Below, one piece after another: positions 44,516-51,917 of a DNA stretch of 64,000 bases (its first letter is position 1; every line of letters starts with the position of its first letter). The position numbers and the translations under genes are program-made. The stretch spans positions 1 through 64,000 of the forward strand of contig NZ_JALU01000024.1 in the NCBI RefSeq assembly GCF_000525775.1, given 5' to 3'. Origin of the DNA: Mogibacterium timidum ATCC 33093. GTDB taxonomy: Bacteria > Bacillota > Clostridia > Peptostreptococcales > Anaerovoracaceae. A model generated the notes under the pieces. It was not told the origin of the DNA. It was given only the letters and a program-made list of their open reading frames with translations, and made no database searches.

Positions 44516-45177
44516 TGAGCATAACCGATAAACGAATCATTGAATTCTTAGACTCATTCTATTCTCCGATCAATGGTGAATTAGCTAGGTTAAGGCAGAA
44601 ATGTGAGGATGATAACGTGCCGCTCATCCTGCGCGAGACTGAAAGCTATTTAAACACATTTCTTAAGATAACCAAACCTAAAGACATCCTTGAAATAGGA
44701 ACAGCATATGGTTATTCAGCGTGTTATTTTGCAACAGCATGTGAGGACTCTCACGTAACAACGATAGAGAGAGCCCCGCACATGTATAGAAACGCAGTTT
44801 CGAATATTGAAGCTATGAAGCTGAGCGACAGAATAAATGTAAGATTCGGAGATGCCAACGACATTCTTGATTCTATAATTGGTGATAATAGCCGAGACTC
44901 AGACTTTGACCTTATATTCATCGATGCTGCAAAGAGCCATTATAGGGAATTCTTTGACAGAGCGGAGAAGCTTGCTCGACCCGGTGCCAGCATTGTATGC
45001 GACAACATGCTTATCCACGGATATCTGACAGGTTCAACTGTCGATCCGGGACACAGACACCGGACAAGTGTCAAGAGAATGAAAGAATTTTTGGAGTATT
45101 TAAACGGAAGAAAGGACTTGACCATATCGTTACTGAGCTGCGGTGATGGTCTTTCAATAGTTAAATTAGATGACTAA
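44515..45177 (+). CDS. SAM-dependent O-methyltransferase, TrmR-like
   Basis: A 220-residue class I methyltransferase of the COMT-like family 3. Motif I is EIGTAYGYSACYFA, and FIDAAKSHYREFFD and CDNMLIHG supply the metal and substrate pocket typical of this family. In Bacillus the gene at this place (TrmR/YrrM) methylates 5-hydroxyuridine at tRNA position 34. The U32 protein that makes hydroxyuridine follows here too, which supports the same role. The start overlaps the mltG stop by one base. Confidence 0.82.
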   Translation: MSITDKRIIEFLDSFYSPINGELARLRQKCEDDNVPLILRETESYLNTFLKITKPKDILEIGTAYGYSACYFATACEDSHVTTIERAPHMYRNAVSNIEAMKLSDRINVRFGDANDILDSIIGDNSRDSDFDLIFIDAAKSHYREFFDRAEKLARPGASIVCDNMLIHGYLTGSTVDPGHRHRTSVKRMKEFLEYLNGRKDLTISLLSCGDGLSIVKLDD

Positions 45178-46402
45178 GAAGAAAATCGAACTACTTGCTC
45201 CTGCGGGAGATCTCGAAAAGCTTAAAACCGCCATTATCTATGGTGCTGACGCCGTTTATTTCGGCGGAGAGCTGTTCAGTCTGCGCGCCGGAGCGGGTAA
45301 CTTGTCTATAGATGAAATCAGAGAGGCTATGGACTTTATCCACAAGCATGAGGCAAGAGGATACATGACCATCAATATCTATCCTCATAACGAGGACATC
45401 GCACCTCTCAAATCGTACCTTGAAAAGATAAAGGATATTCCTATCGACGCTTTTCTGATTTCCGATCCGGGAGTTATGACTATCGTCAAGGGGATTATAC
45501 CTGACGCTGAAATTCACATCAGCACTCAGGCAAATACGACCAACTACATGACTGCAGCCTTTTGGGTGCAGCAGATGGGAGCTAGTCGTATCGTAGCTGC
45601 CAGAGAGATGAACCTCGAGGAGCTTCGTCAAATGAAGGAAATACTCCCTCCCGAGACTGAAATTGAAGCCTTTGTTCACGGCGCAATGTGTATGTCATAT
45701 TCCGGACGATGTCTGCTTAGCAACTTTATGGTTGGACGAGATGCTAATCGCGGTGCGTGCACACATCCTTGTCGCTGGCAATACTCTCTAGTTGAAGAGA
45801 AGAGACCTGGTGAATACTACCCGGTTGAGGAGGACGAGCGCGGCAGCTATATCATGAACTCCAGAGACCTATGCATGTTGGACAAGCTTCCTGACCTTAT
45901 TGAGGCAGGCATATACTCACTCAAGATTGAAGGTCGAATGAAGAGCTCCTTCTACGTTGCTACTGTCGTTTCTGCGTACAGGGCTGCACTTGATGCGTAT
46001 ATGGAGGATCCGGAGCACTACGAGTTCCAGGAGAAGTGGTTTGATGAACTATGCAAGGCCAGTCACCGTGACTTCTATCATGGCTTCTATTATTCCAAGC
46101 CGGATAGCTCCGCACAGAATTACGTAAGCAGCGACTACACAAGGGAGTATTCATTTATCGGAGTGGTCAAGGAATGCGAAACGGACACCGGCCTTACTGT
46201 CGTTGAGCAGCGCAACAAGTTCTGTGTGGGAGATGAGATCGAAGTCTTTGGACCTCGCACAGAGTACACTGATGAGATTGTACGCGAGATGTACGATGAG
46301 GACGACAAGCCCATCGGAGCTGCACCTCATCCACAGCAGACAGTCAAGGTAAAGCTTAGCAAGACCTATCCGGCCGAGTTTATTCTCAGAAAGAAAAAAT
46401 AG
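45170..46402 (+). CDS. Peptidase U32-family protein, TrhP-like tRNA hydroxylation factor
   Basis: A 410-residue U32-family protein. The signature is EAFVHGAMCMSYSGRC with the cluster of conserved cysteines that continues through GACTHPCRW. The N-terminal barrel and C-terminal beta-domain fit the TrhP group, which is required for 5-hydroxyuridine at tRNA wobble position 34. Older annotation as a collagenase rests on distant relatives. Bacillus has two U32 genes (YrrN and YrrO) here, but only one is present in this window. It overlaps the methyltransferase by 8 bases. Confidence 0.85.
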   Translation: MTKKKIELLAPAGDLEKLKTAIIYGADAVYFGGELFSLRAGAGNLSIDEIREAMDFIHKHEARGYMTINIYPHNEDIAPLKSYLEKIKDIPIDAFLISDPGVMTIVKGIIPDAEIHISTQANTTNYMTAAFWVQQMGASRIVAAREMNLEELRQMKEILPPETEIEAFVHGAMCMSYSGRCLLSNFMVGRDANRGACTHPCRWQYSLVEEKRPGEYYPVEEDERGSYIMNSRDLCMLDKLPDLIEAGIYSLKIEGRMKSSFYVATVVSAYRAALDAYMEDPEHYEFQEKWFDELCKASHRDFYHGFYYSKPDSSAQNYVSSDYTREYSFIGVVKECETDTGLTVVEQRNKFCVGDEIEVFGPRTEYTDEIVREMYDEDDKPIGAAPHPQQTVKVKLSKTYPAEFILRKKK

Positions 46403-46456
46403 TGTATCGGTAAATTACCGGTAGTTAGTGTAAAGTTTTTGTTGGCATGAGAAGAT

Positions 46457-46487
46457 AAAAAATAAAAAAAGGAAGTCTGAACTTCCC
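46457..46487 (-). terminator. Minus-strand intrinsic terminator in an intergenic region
   Basis: On the minus strand GGAAGT (46486-46481), a 4-base loop and ACTTCC (46476-46471) are followed by seven T, A and six T. There is no minus-strand gene ending here. On the plus strand the hairpin lacks a T run, so it is oriented to stop leftward transcription. Confidence 0.75.
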
Positions 46488-46541
46488 AGATATACAGCAA
46501 TTCTTTAATTTAAAACTAAAATGAATTGTAAGCTTTAATAG
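46457..46541 (-). ncRNA. Candidate short antisense-direction RNA
   Basis: A minus-strand -10 (TATAAT, 46552-46547) with a -35 of TTTTCA (46575-46570) at 17-base spacing would start RNA near 46540, and the terminator at 46486-46457 would end it, giving a product of about 80 nt. An internal CAATTC/GAATTG pair forms a second hairpin. No reading frame with a ribosome binding site is visible. I do not recognise the RNA family. Confidence 0.3.
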
Positions 46542-46575
46542 GCTGGATTATACTGATAAAAAGGGACGCTGAAAA
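46526..46575. promoter_or_regulatory. Overlapping bidirectional promoter before the CNNM gene
   Basis: Plus strand: TTGTAA (46526-46531), 17 bases, TATACT (46549-46554). Minus strand: TTTTCA (46575-46570), 17 bases, TATAAT (46552-46547). The two -10 boxes share the bases 46549-46552, so one melted region could serve both directions. Confidence 0.45.
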
Positions 46576-46601
46576 TACTAGAATTAAGTAAGGAGCATAC
46601 T

Positions 46602-47927
46602 ATGTCACCTGACCCCGTGAGTTGGCCCATATACATACTGATACTGCTGATAGTGATGGTTTCCAACGGATTGGTATCCGCTGCGCTCAATGCGCTCGAC
46701 TCTGTCGACAGGAACAAGCTCAACGAGATAGAAGAAGACGATCCGAACAACAAAAGAGCAGAACTCGTCCATAGCTATATTAAAAAGCCATCCAGATATC
46801 ACTATCCAGACAGGCTGTTTATGTATTCGATGTCCATCGTTGCTATCGTGATATTTAATTTCGGATTCTGCTTCAAGCTCTACTCGTATCGGTTATTGCC
46901 AATCGCAGCCAATGTGATATTTGCGATATTTTACATCGCCTGGGCGGATATATTGCCTAAGAAGCTTTCCGCACAAGCTGCGGAGGCGTATGCGCTTAGG
47001 CTCGCAAGGCTGCAGCGAGTTATCTGCATAGTGCTGCTGCCTATAACCAAGCTTTGTGTCGGTATTGCCAACATCATTCTTCTCATTCTAAGAAAGGATC
47101 TCGATGTTGATGACGCGCAGTTTTCCGAGGACCACGTCAGATCGATGCTCGACAAGGGACAGGAAAGCGGTGAACTCAAGGAAGAGGGCAGGCGTATGAT
47201 TGACTCTATTTTCGAGTTTGATGATCTGCTAGCCTACGAGATCATGACGCCAAGAACGGATGTCTTCATGATTGACCTCGAGGATGATAAAGACGAATAC
47301 TTTGAAGAGCTGATGGAGCTCCGACATTCCAGAATACCTGTCTGCGAGGGTGACACGGACAATATCATAGGTATTCTCCATATCAAGGACTATCTACTCA
47401 AGGGTGCAACTGACGGCTTTGACAGCATCGATATCAAGGAGATACTCAGAGCCCCTTACCTTGTGCCTGAGACAAAAAATATCGACTCACTGTTCGTCGA
47501 GCTTCAAAAGACAAAGCAGCATTTATCTATACTTATAGATGAATACGGCGGCTTTAGCGGAATCGTCTCGATCGAGGATATCATCGAGCAGATTGTCGGA
47601 GACATTGACGATGAGTTCGATGATGAGGATCGTATAATCGAGAAGGTTTCGGATAACGAGTATATTGTGGATGGAAATGTGTATTTGGATGACCTCGATG
47701 AAGAGACCGGAATTGAACTTGAATCAGAGAACAGCGAAACTGTCGGTGGATTTATCATCGATTACATCGGTGAGATTCCTAAGGAGAATTCAACATATAA
47801 GCCGATCCGCTATGAGAATATCATTTTTCAGATATTGGAGGTTAAGGATAGACGCATTGAGAAGGTGCGCATCTCTATAGATGAAACAGATACAGAGATT
47901 GAAAAAGGAGATGATTCTGATGAGTAA
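46602..47927 (+). CDS. CNNM/CBS-domain membrane protein (hemolysin C/CorC family)
   Basis: A 441-residue protein with an N-terminal CNNM (DUF21) membrane domain of about four helices (residues 8-30, 73-92, 96-118, 140-165). A pair of CBS domains follows, with EIMTPRTDVFMID and the LSILIDEYGGFSGIVSIEDIIEQIVGDI segments, and then a CorC_HlyC domain. Relatives are linked to magnesium or other divalent cation export and adenosyl-nucleotide sensing through CBS. The old hemolysin name is not supported by function. GTAAGGAG precedes the ATG. The Asp23-family gene overlaps its end. Confidence 0.9.
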   Translation: MSPDPVSWPIYILILLIVMVSNGLVSAALNALDSVDRNKLNEIEEDDPNNKRAELVHSYIKKPSRYHYPDRLFMYSMSIVAIVIFNFGFCFKLYSYRLLPIAANVIFAIFYIAWADILPKKLSAQAAEAYALRLARLQRVICIVLLPITKLCVGIANIILLILRKDLDVDDAQFSEDHVRSMLDKGQESGELKEEGRRMIDSIFEFDDLLAYEIMTPRTDVFMIDLEDDKDEYFEELMELRHSRIPVCEGDTDNIIGILHIKDYLLKGATDGFDSIDIKEILRAPYLVPETKNIDSLFVELQKTKQHLSILIDEYGGFSGIVSIEDIIEQIVGDIDDEFDDEDRIIEKVSDNEYIVDGNVYLDDLDEETGIELESENSETVGGFIIDYIGEIPKENSTYKPIRYENIIFQILEVKDRRIEKVRISIDETDTEIEKGDDSDE

Positions 47928-48273
47928 TATCGATACGAGCAGCGGCAATATCATGATTGAGGATCAGGTGATTGTCGGTTATGTCACGGAAGAAGTTCAG
48001 AAAATTGAAGGCGTAAGTCGCATGCTTTCCAGTATCTCGGATAGCTTTTCAAAGAATATACTCGGCAGAGACAGCGGTATGAATGGCGTTCGTATCACTC
48101 GCGACGGCAACAACATCACGATTAACATTCATATAATCGTGTACTACGGCATAAATATTCCCAAGATTTCGTATGAAATTCAGGGCGCTGTAAAGCAAAC
48201 AGTAGAGGAATACACGGGGCTTACCGTAGACGCAGTTAATATCGGGATTGAAGGCATCGATCGGGAGAAATAG
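47920..48273 (+). CDS. Asp23/Gls24-family envelope stress protein
   Basis: A 117-residue Asp23/Gls24-family protein (YqhY-like). The ATG at 47920 is chosen because AAAAAGGAG lies 9 bases upstream. It overlaps the CNNM gene by 8 bases. Family features are VIVGYVTEEVQKIEGV and ITINIHIIVYYGINI, followed by VQxQVKxxVEEYTGLxVxxVNIxI-like C-terminal spacing. In Bacillus the equivalent gene also stands before nusB, near acc genes, and affects lipid metabolism. Asp23 itself is anchored under the membrane in staphylococci. Confidence 0.88.
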   Translation: MSNIDTSSGNIMIEDQVIVGYVTEEVQKIEGVSRMLSSISDSFSKNILGRDSGMNGVRITRDGNNITINIHIIVYYGINIPKISYEIQGAVKQTVEEYTGLTVDAVNIGIEGIDREK

Positions 48274-48278
48274 CTTTA

Positions 48279-48689
48279 ATGAACAGAAGAATAATAAGAG
48301 AAAATATAATGCAGCTCGTATACCAGATGGACGTCTCGGATAACTTCGATTACGAAAAGCATAGCTGTGTTGAGGAGGCCGAAAAGGCGCTTAGACAGAA
48401 GCAAGCGATAGAGACCCTTGAAGCGATTCGCGACCACATCGCAGACATCGACCGCCTTATCGCCGATAACATCGACCACTGGGATATCAAGAGATTGCCT
48501 AAAGCTGACCTGGCGATACTCAGAACAGCACTCGCAGAGATGATTTATATCAATACGATTCCTGCAAATGTCTCCATCAACGAGGCGGTAGAGCTCGGCA
48601 AGACATATGGTGACGACCGTTCTTACGCTTTTATTAATTCCGTGCTCGGTAAGATCAACAGGCAGTTACATGAACAACGGCAGATATAG
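48279..48689 (+). CDS. nusB: Transcription antitermination factor NusB
   Basis: A 136-residue all-helical protein that binds boxA RNA with NusE (ribosomal protein S10) to support antitermination of rRNA operons. The N-terminal RRIIRENIMQLVYQMD and the C-terminal IPANVSINEAVELGKTYGDDRSYAFINSVLGKI are classic NusB signatures. It overlaps the following TsaD-like gene by 20 bases. folD, usual after nusB in Bacillus, is absent here. Confidence 0.95.
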   Translation: MNRRIIRENIMQLVYQMDVSDNFDYEKHSCVEEAEKALRQKQAIETLEAIRDHIADIDRLIADNIDHWDIKRLPKADLAILRTALAEMIYINTIPANVSINEAVELGKTYGDDRSYAFINSVLGKINRQLHEQRQI

Positions 48690-49641
48690 TCTAGGCATTG
48701 ACACATCAAACTACAAAACGTCTGTCGCGGTGACAGATGAAAAGAACAATATAATATTTAGTAAATCTGAATTTCTGGAGGTTGAGCATGGCGCGCGCGG
48801 ACTCAGACAGTCTGTCGCTTTCTTTAAGCACGTTAATGTTCTGCCTTCATTTATTGATGACGCACTTTCCGCTGTTAATCCTGATGAGATTGGCTGCATT
48901 GCTGTATCTGAAGCTCCACGCCGATTAGCCGGATCATATATGCCGGTATTCGCGGCAGGAGTGGACGCGGCCAGACTTATAAGCTCCAGCCTTCAGATAC
49001 CGCTGTTCAAATTTTCTCATCAGGAAGGTCATGTGTCTGCTGTGCTTCATTCTTTTCCTGATGAGAGATTAGATGGTAAAATACTATTTTTTCATCTTAG
49101 CGGAGGTACTACTGAGGCGCTGCTGACAGAAATCGAAGACTCACACTACAACCTGCAGATAATCGGAGGAACCAGAGATATAAGTGTCGGTCAGCTTCTG
49201 GATAGGACAGGTGTTGCACTCGGCTATGATTTTCCGGCAGGAAGATATCTGGATAATCTGTCATGTGACAGAGGCTATGACGGTTCAAGACTGCTAAGCA
49301 AAATCAAAGTGACAGACGGCTGGTTCAATCTGTCAGGTACAGAGTTTCAGGTTATGAAGTCCATTGCGGATTCTGGCGACGAAGTCGTGCCCGAATTGCT
49401 GGAGCGGATAAGCATCCTTCTCTGTGATGCCGCGTGCATGCTTGCCGATAAATTTGCAATCGACAGAGTCTATATGGCCGGAGGAGTTTCCTCCAGTCAA
49501 TATTTTAGAATGAGGAGTAGAGCTTTAAATGCTCACGAGAGATTTGAAATGCGCTTTGGGCTTCCCGAATTATCCGGTGATAATGCTGTAGGCATTGCAT
49601 TGCTCGGAGGAAGGGCATTGTGCGAGAAGGGGAATAGATGA
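48670..49641 (+). CDS. TsaD/Kae1-like paralogue (peptidase M22 family)
   Basis: A 323-residue ASKHA-fold protein related to TsaD, the enzyme that makes t6A in tRNA. The start at 48670 gives a product opening with the nucleotide-binding LGIDTSNYKTS strand. The iron-binding motif HQEGH (His117, His121) and the late SGDNAVGI aspartate are retained. The segments HLSGGTTEAL and YMAGGVSSSQYF are also family-like. The overall sequence is divergent from canonical TsaD (for example, EAPRRLAGSYMPVFAAG in place of GPGLxxSLxVG). A clostridial group of such M22 proteins lies between nusB and xseA. Its role is unknown, and a true tsaD should exist elsewhere. Confidence 0.82.
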   Translation: MNNGRYSLGIDTSNYKTSVAVTDEKNNIIFSKSEFLEVEHGARGLRQSVAFFKHVNVLPSFIDDALSAVNPDEIGCIAVSEAPRRLAGSYMPVFAAGVDAARLISSSLQIPLFKFSHQEGHVSAVLHSFPDERLDGKILFFHLSGGTTEALLTEIEDSHYNLQIIGGTRDISVGQLLDRTGVALGYDFPAGRYLDNLSCDRGYDGSRLLSKIKVTDGWFNLSGTEFQVMKSIADSGDEVVPELLERISILLCDAACMLADKFAIDRVYMAGGVSSSQYFRMRSRALNAHERFEMRFGLPELSGDNAVGIALLGGRALCEKGNR

Positions 49642-50777
49642 ATCCATTTTCAATAACACAATTTAACGAATACGTAGCGAGGAAACTTAACAGCGACATC
49701 AACCTCAGAAACATCCCCTTGACAGGTGAGGTTTCCGGAGTTTCGATGAGCAATGGACACATGTATTTTTCCCTAAAGGACGAAAACAGTGTTCTGCGTG
49801 CAGTCGTATGGAGAAACAATATTTCTAGAATCGACACATCACTTATCACAAATGGTAGTAAAATAGTTGCGTTAGGCGACATGAGTGCCTATGCCCGCGG
49901 AGGCAGCTACTCTTTCTCTGTTCGCATGGTCGAAAGCTTCGGAGAAGGTGATCTTGCAAAGGAATACAACAGAGTCAAGAAACTCCTCGAATCAGAAGGT
50001 CTGTTCTCCCGAGAGCACAAGAAGCAAATTCCCCAATTTGCTAAACGCATCGGAGTTGTAACATCTGATACAGGAGCTGCCGTAGAGGATATCAAGAAGA
50101 TCATTACCGACAAAAACGATTACGCTGATATTCTTATATTTCCAACACTCGTGCAGGGTATTGGTGCACCGGCCAGCATTATCAGCAGCATTAAATTAGC
50201 TAACGAGATCAGCCTCGGCGGCACGAAGATAGATGTGCTTATAGTCGGACGTGGTGGTGGTTCCGCTGAAGATCTTGCCGCTTTTAACGATGAAGGTGTT
50301 GCAAGGGCTATATTTGCATCAGAGATTCCCGTCATCAGCGCTGTCGGCCATGAGTCGGATGTATCTATCTCCGATTGGGTCGCTGATGCAAGAGCAGAGA
50401 CACCTACTGCCGCAGCCGATATGGCTGCAATCAACACGTTTGAACTTCGAGAGCAGATTGAACACAATAAGCTCGAGCTCAGAAAATCGATCGACTACAA
50501 GATCAAAACTGAACGCAACAACATCAAGCTTCAGAGAGATCACCTCGTGCACGTCATGAACAGCAAAATTCGCGAGATGAGATTAAGCGTGGATAAGGCG
50601 GTTATAACCCTTAATGCAAACAATCCGAGAAATATTCTCAACAAGGGATACTCACTGGTGACCAAGGATGGGCAAGTGGTCGGAGAAGCGGCAAAGATCG
50701 CTATAGGAGAGATTTATACGGTAACGATGACCGATGGCTCTTTTGAAGCCGAAGCTATCGGTAAAACACAAATTTAA
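49638..50777 (+). CDS. xseA: Exodeoxyribonuclease VII large subunit
   Basis: A 379-residue large subunit of exonuclease VII, which degrades single-stranded DNA. The N-terminal OB-fold contains GEVSGVSMSNGHMYFSLKDE, the catalytic region has IGVVTSDTGAAVEDI and GRGGGSAEDLAAFNDE, and AVGHESDVSISDWVADARAETPTAAA is diagnostic. The coiled-coil region at about residues 275-330 is shorter than in E. coli XseA (456 residues), consistent with clostridial forms. It overlaps the TsaD-like gene by 4 bases. Confidence 0.95.
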   Translation: MNPFSITQFNEYVARKLNSDINLRNIPLTGEVSGVSMSNGHMYFSLKDENSVLRAVVWRNNISRIDTSLITNGSKIVALGDMSAYARGGSYSFSVRMVESFGEGDLAKEYNRVKKLLESEGLFSREHKKQIPQFAKRIGVVTSDTGAAVEDIKKIITDKNDYADILIFPTLVQGIGAPASIISSIKLANEISLGGTKIDVLIVGRGGGSAEDLAAFNDEGVARAIFASEIPVISAVGHESDVSISDWVADARAETPTAAADMAAINTFELREQIEHNKLELRKSIDYKIKTERNNIKLQRDHLVHVMNSKIREMRLSVDKAVITLNANNPRNILNKGYSLVTKDGQVVGEAAKIAIGEIYTVTMTDGSFEAEAIGKTQI

Positions 50778-50814
50778 GGCAAATACATACTCGAATTCAT
50801 GAGGTGAGAGAAAA

Positions 50815-51015
50815 ATGACACAAGCAACAGAAAAGACATTTATGGAGGCTTACCGGAGCTTAGTAGACGCTGCAACCAACATAACCAAACAGACCACGTC
50901 CATAGACGATTCTCTCAGACTGTTTGATGAGGGTATGAAGGATGCAGAGCGCTGCACCAAGATGCTCGACGAAGCGGAACAAAAAATCGAAATTTACACC
51001 AAGGAAGGCAAGTAG
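50815..51015 (+). CDS. xseB: Exodeoxyribonuclease VII small subunit
   Basis: A 66-residue helical small subunit of exonuclease VII. The pattern FMEAYRSLVDAATNI, SIDDSLRLFDEGMK and CTKMLDEAEQKIEIYTKEG is the usual one for XseB. GAGGTGAGAG precedes the ATG. It lies between xseA (37-bp gap) and ispA (8-bp gap). Confidence 0.93.
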   Translation: MTQATEKTFMEAYRSLVDAATNITKQTTSIDDSLRLFDEGMKDAERCTKMLDEAEQKIEIYTKEGK

Positions 51016-51023
51016 AGGTCACC

Positions 51024-51917
51024 ATGCACAGTTACGATGAATATAAAGCGATAATAGAACAGCATCTGCTAGACTACATTCCGAAAATTGATATCAAAGC
51101 CAGAACGCTTTTCGATTCTATGAAATACAGCGTGATGAGCGGCGGTAAAAGACTGCGCCCTGTTATGCTTCTCGCTGCATGTGAGTTTTCAGGCGGAGAC
51201 ATCTACGAGGCTCTGCCATTCGCTTGCGCTCTTGAATACATACACACTTATTCTCTAATCCATGACGACCTGCCGGCGATGGATAACGACGACCTTCGCA
51301 GGGGGAATCCAACTAACCACAAGGTATTTGGCGAGGATATCGCTGTTCTCGGGGGAGATGCTCTGCTCAACACTGCTATGGAAGTGATGTTCAGAGATTT
51401 AACTTACTTCTTCGATGACTCAGAGAAGCTCAAGCGTCACAGCTGTGCCGGTCTCACCATTGCAAAGGCGGCTGGTGTTACCGGCATGATTGCAGGCCAG
51501 GTGGTAGATGTAGAGAACGGCATGGATGATTGCTCACAGGAGTTCGTTGACTTCATCGAGGAAAACAAAACAGGAGCTCTTATTGCTGCACCTGTTATTG
51601 CCGGCTTGGGAATCGGAGGGGCGGACAAAGAAATGATAGATGCATTCACAGTATATTCCAGATGCATCGGCAAAGCATTTCAGATCTCAGATGACATATT
51701 GGATATGACCGGCTCAGTTGACGAACTGGGCAAGACTCCCGGCAAGGACTCGCATCATGAAAGGGCTAATTTTGCCTTAGTCAACGGAATTGACAGCGCT
51801 CGGGCTGAACTTCACACGCTCACGATGTCGGCAATTGAGTCTATTGAGAAATACGAGTCACCCGATAAAAAATTCTTTACAGATCTGGCAATTAAGCTAG
51901 AAAAAAGGAGAGCTTGA
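51024..51917 (+). CDS. ispA: Polyprenyl synthetase (farnesyl diphosphate synthase-like)
   Basis: A 297-residue trans-isoprenyl diphosphate synthase, joining isopentenyl units for quinone or undecaprenyl precursors. The first aspartate-rich motif DDLPAMD is at residues 81-87 and the second is DDILD. SGGKRLRP binds the pyrophosphate. The family members in this place are usually FPP or GPP synthases. Product chain length is not assured. It is followed by dxs, so two isoprenoid steps are co-expressed. Confidence 0.92.
   Translation: MHSYDEYKAIIEQHLLDYIPKIDIKARTLFDSMKYSVMSGGKRLRPVMLLAACEFSGGDIYEALPFACALEYIHTYSLIHDDLPAMDNDDLRRGNPTNHKVFGEDIAVLGGDALLNTAMEVMFRDLTYFFDDSEKLKRHSCAGLTIAKAAGVTGMIAGQVVDVENGMDDCSQEFVDFIEENKTGALIAAPVIAGLGIGGADKEMIDAFTVYSRCIGKAFQISDDILDMTGSVDELGKTPGKDSHHERANFALVNGIDSARAELHTLTMSAIESIEKYESPDKKFFTDLAIKLEKRRA

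Noticed and set aside
46402-46440. CGGTAA-A-TTACCG hairpin (46408-46420) as plus-strand terminator of the U32 gene
   Set aside because: The stem is short with almost no loop, and the T run starts about 15 bases later. Termination here is possible but not supported.
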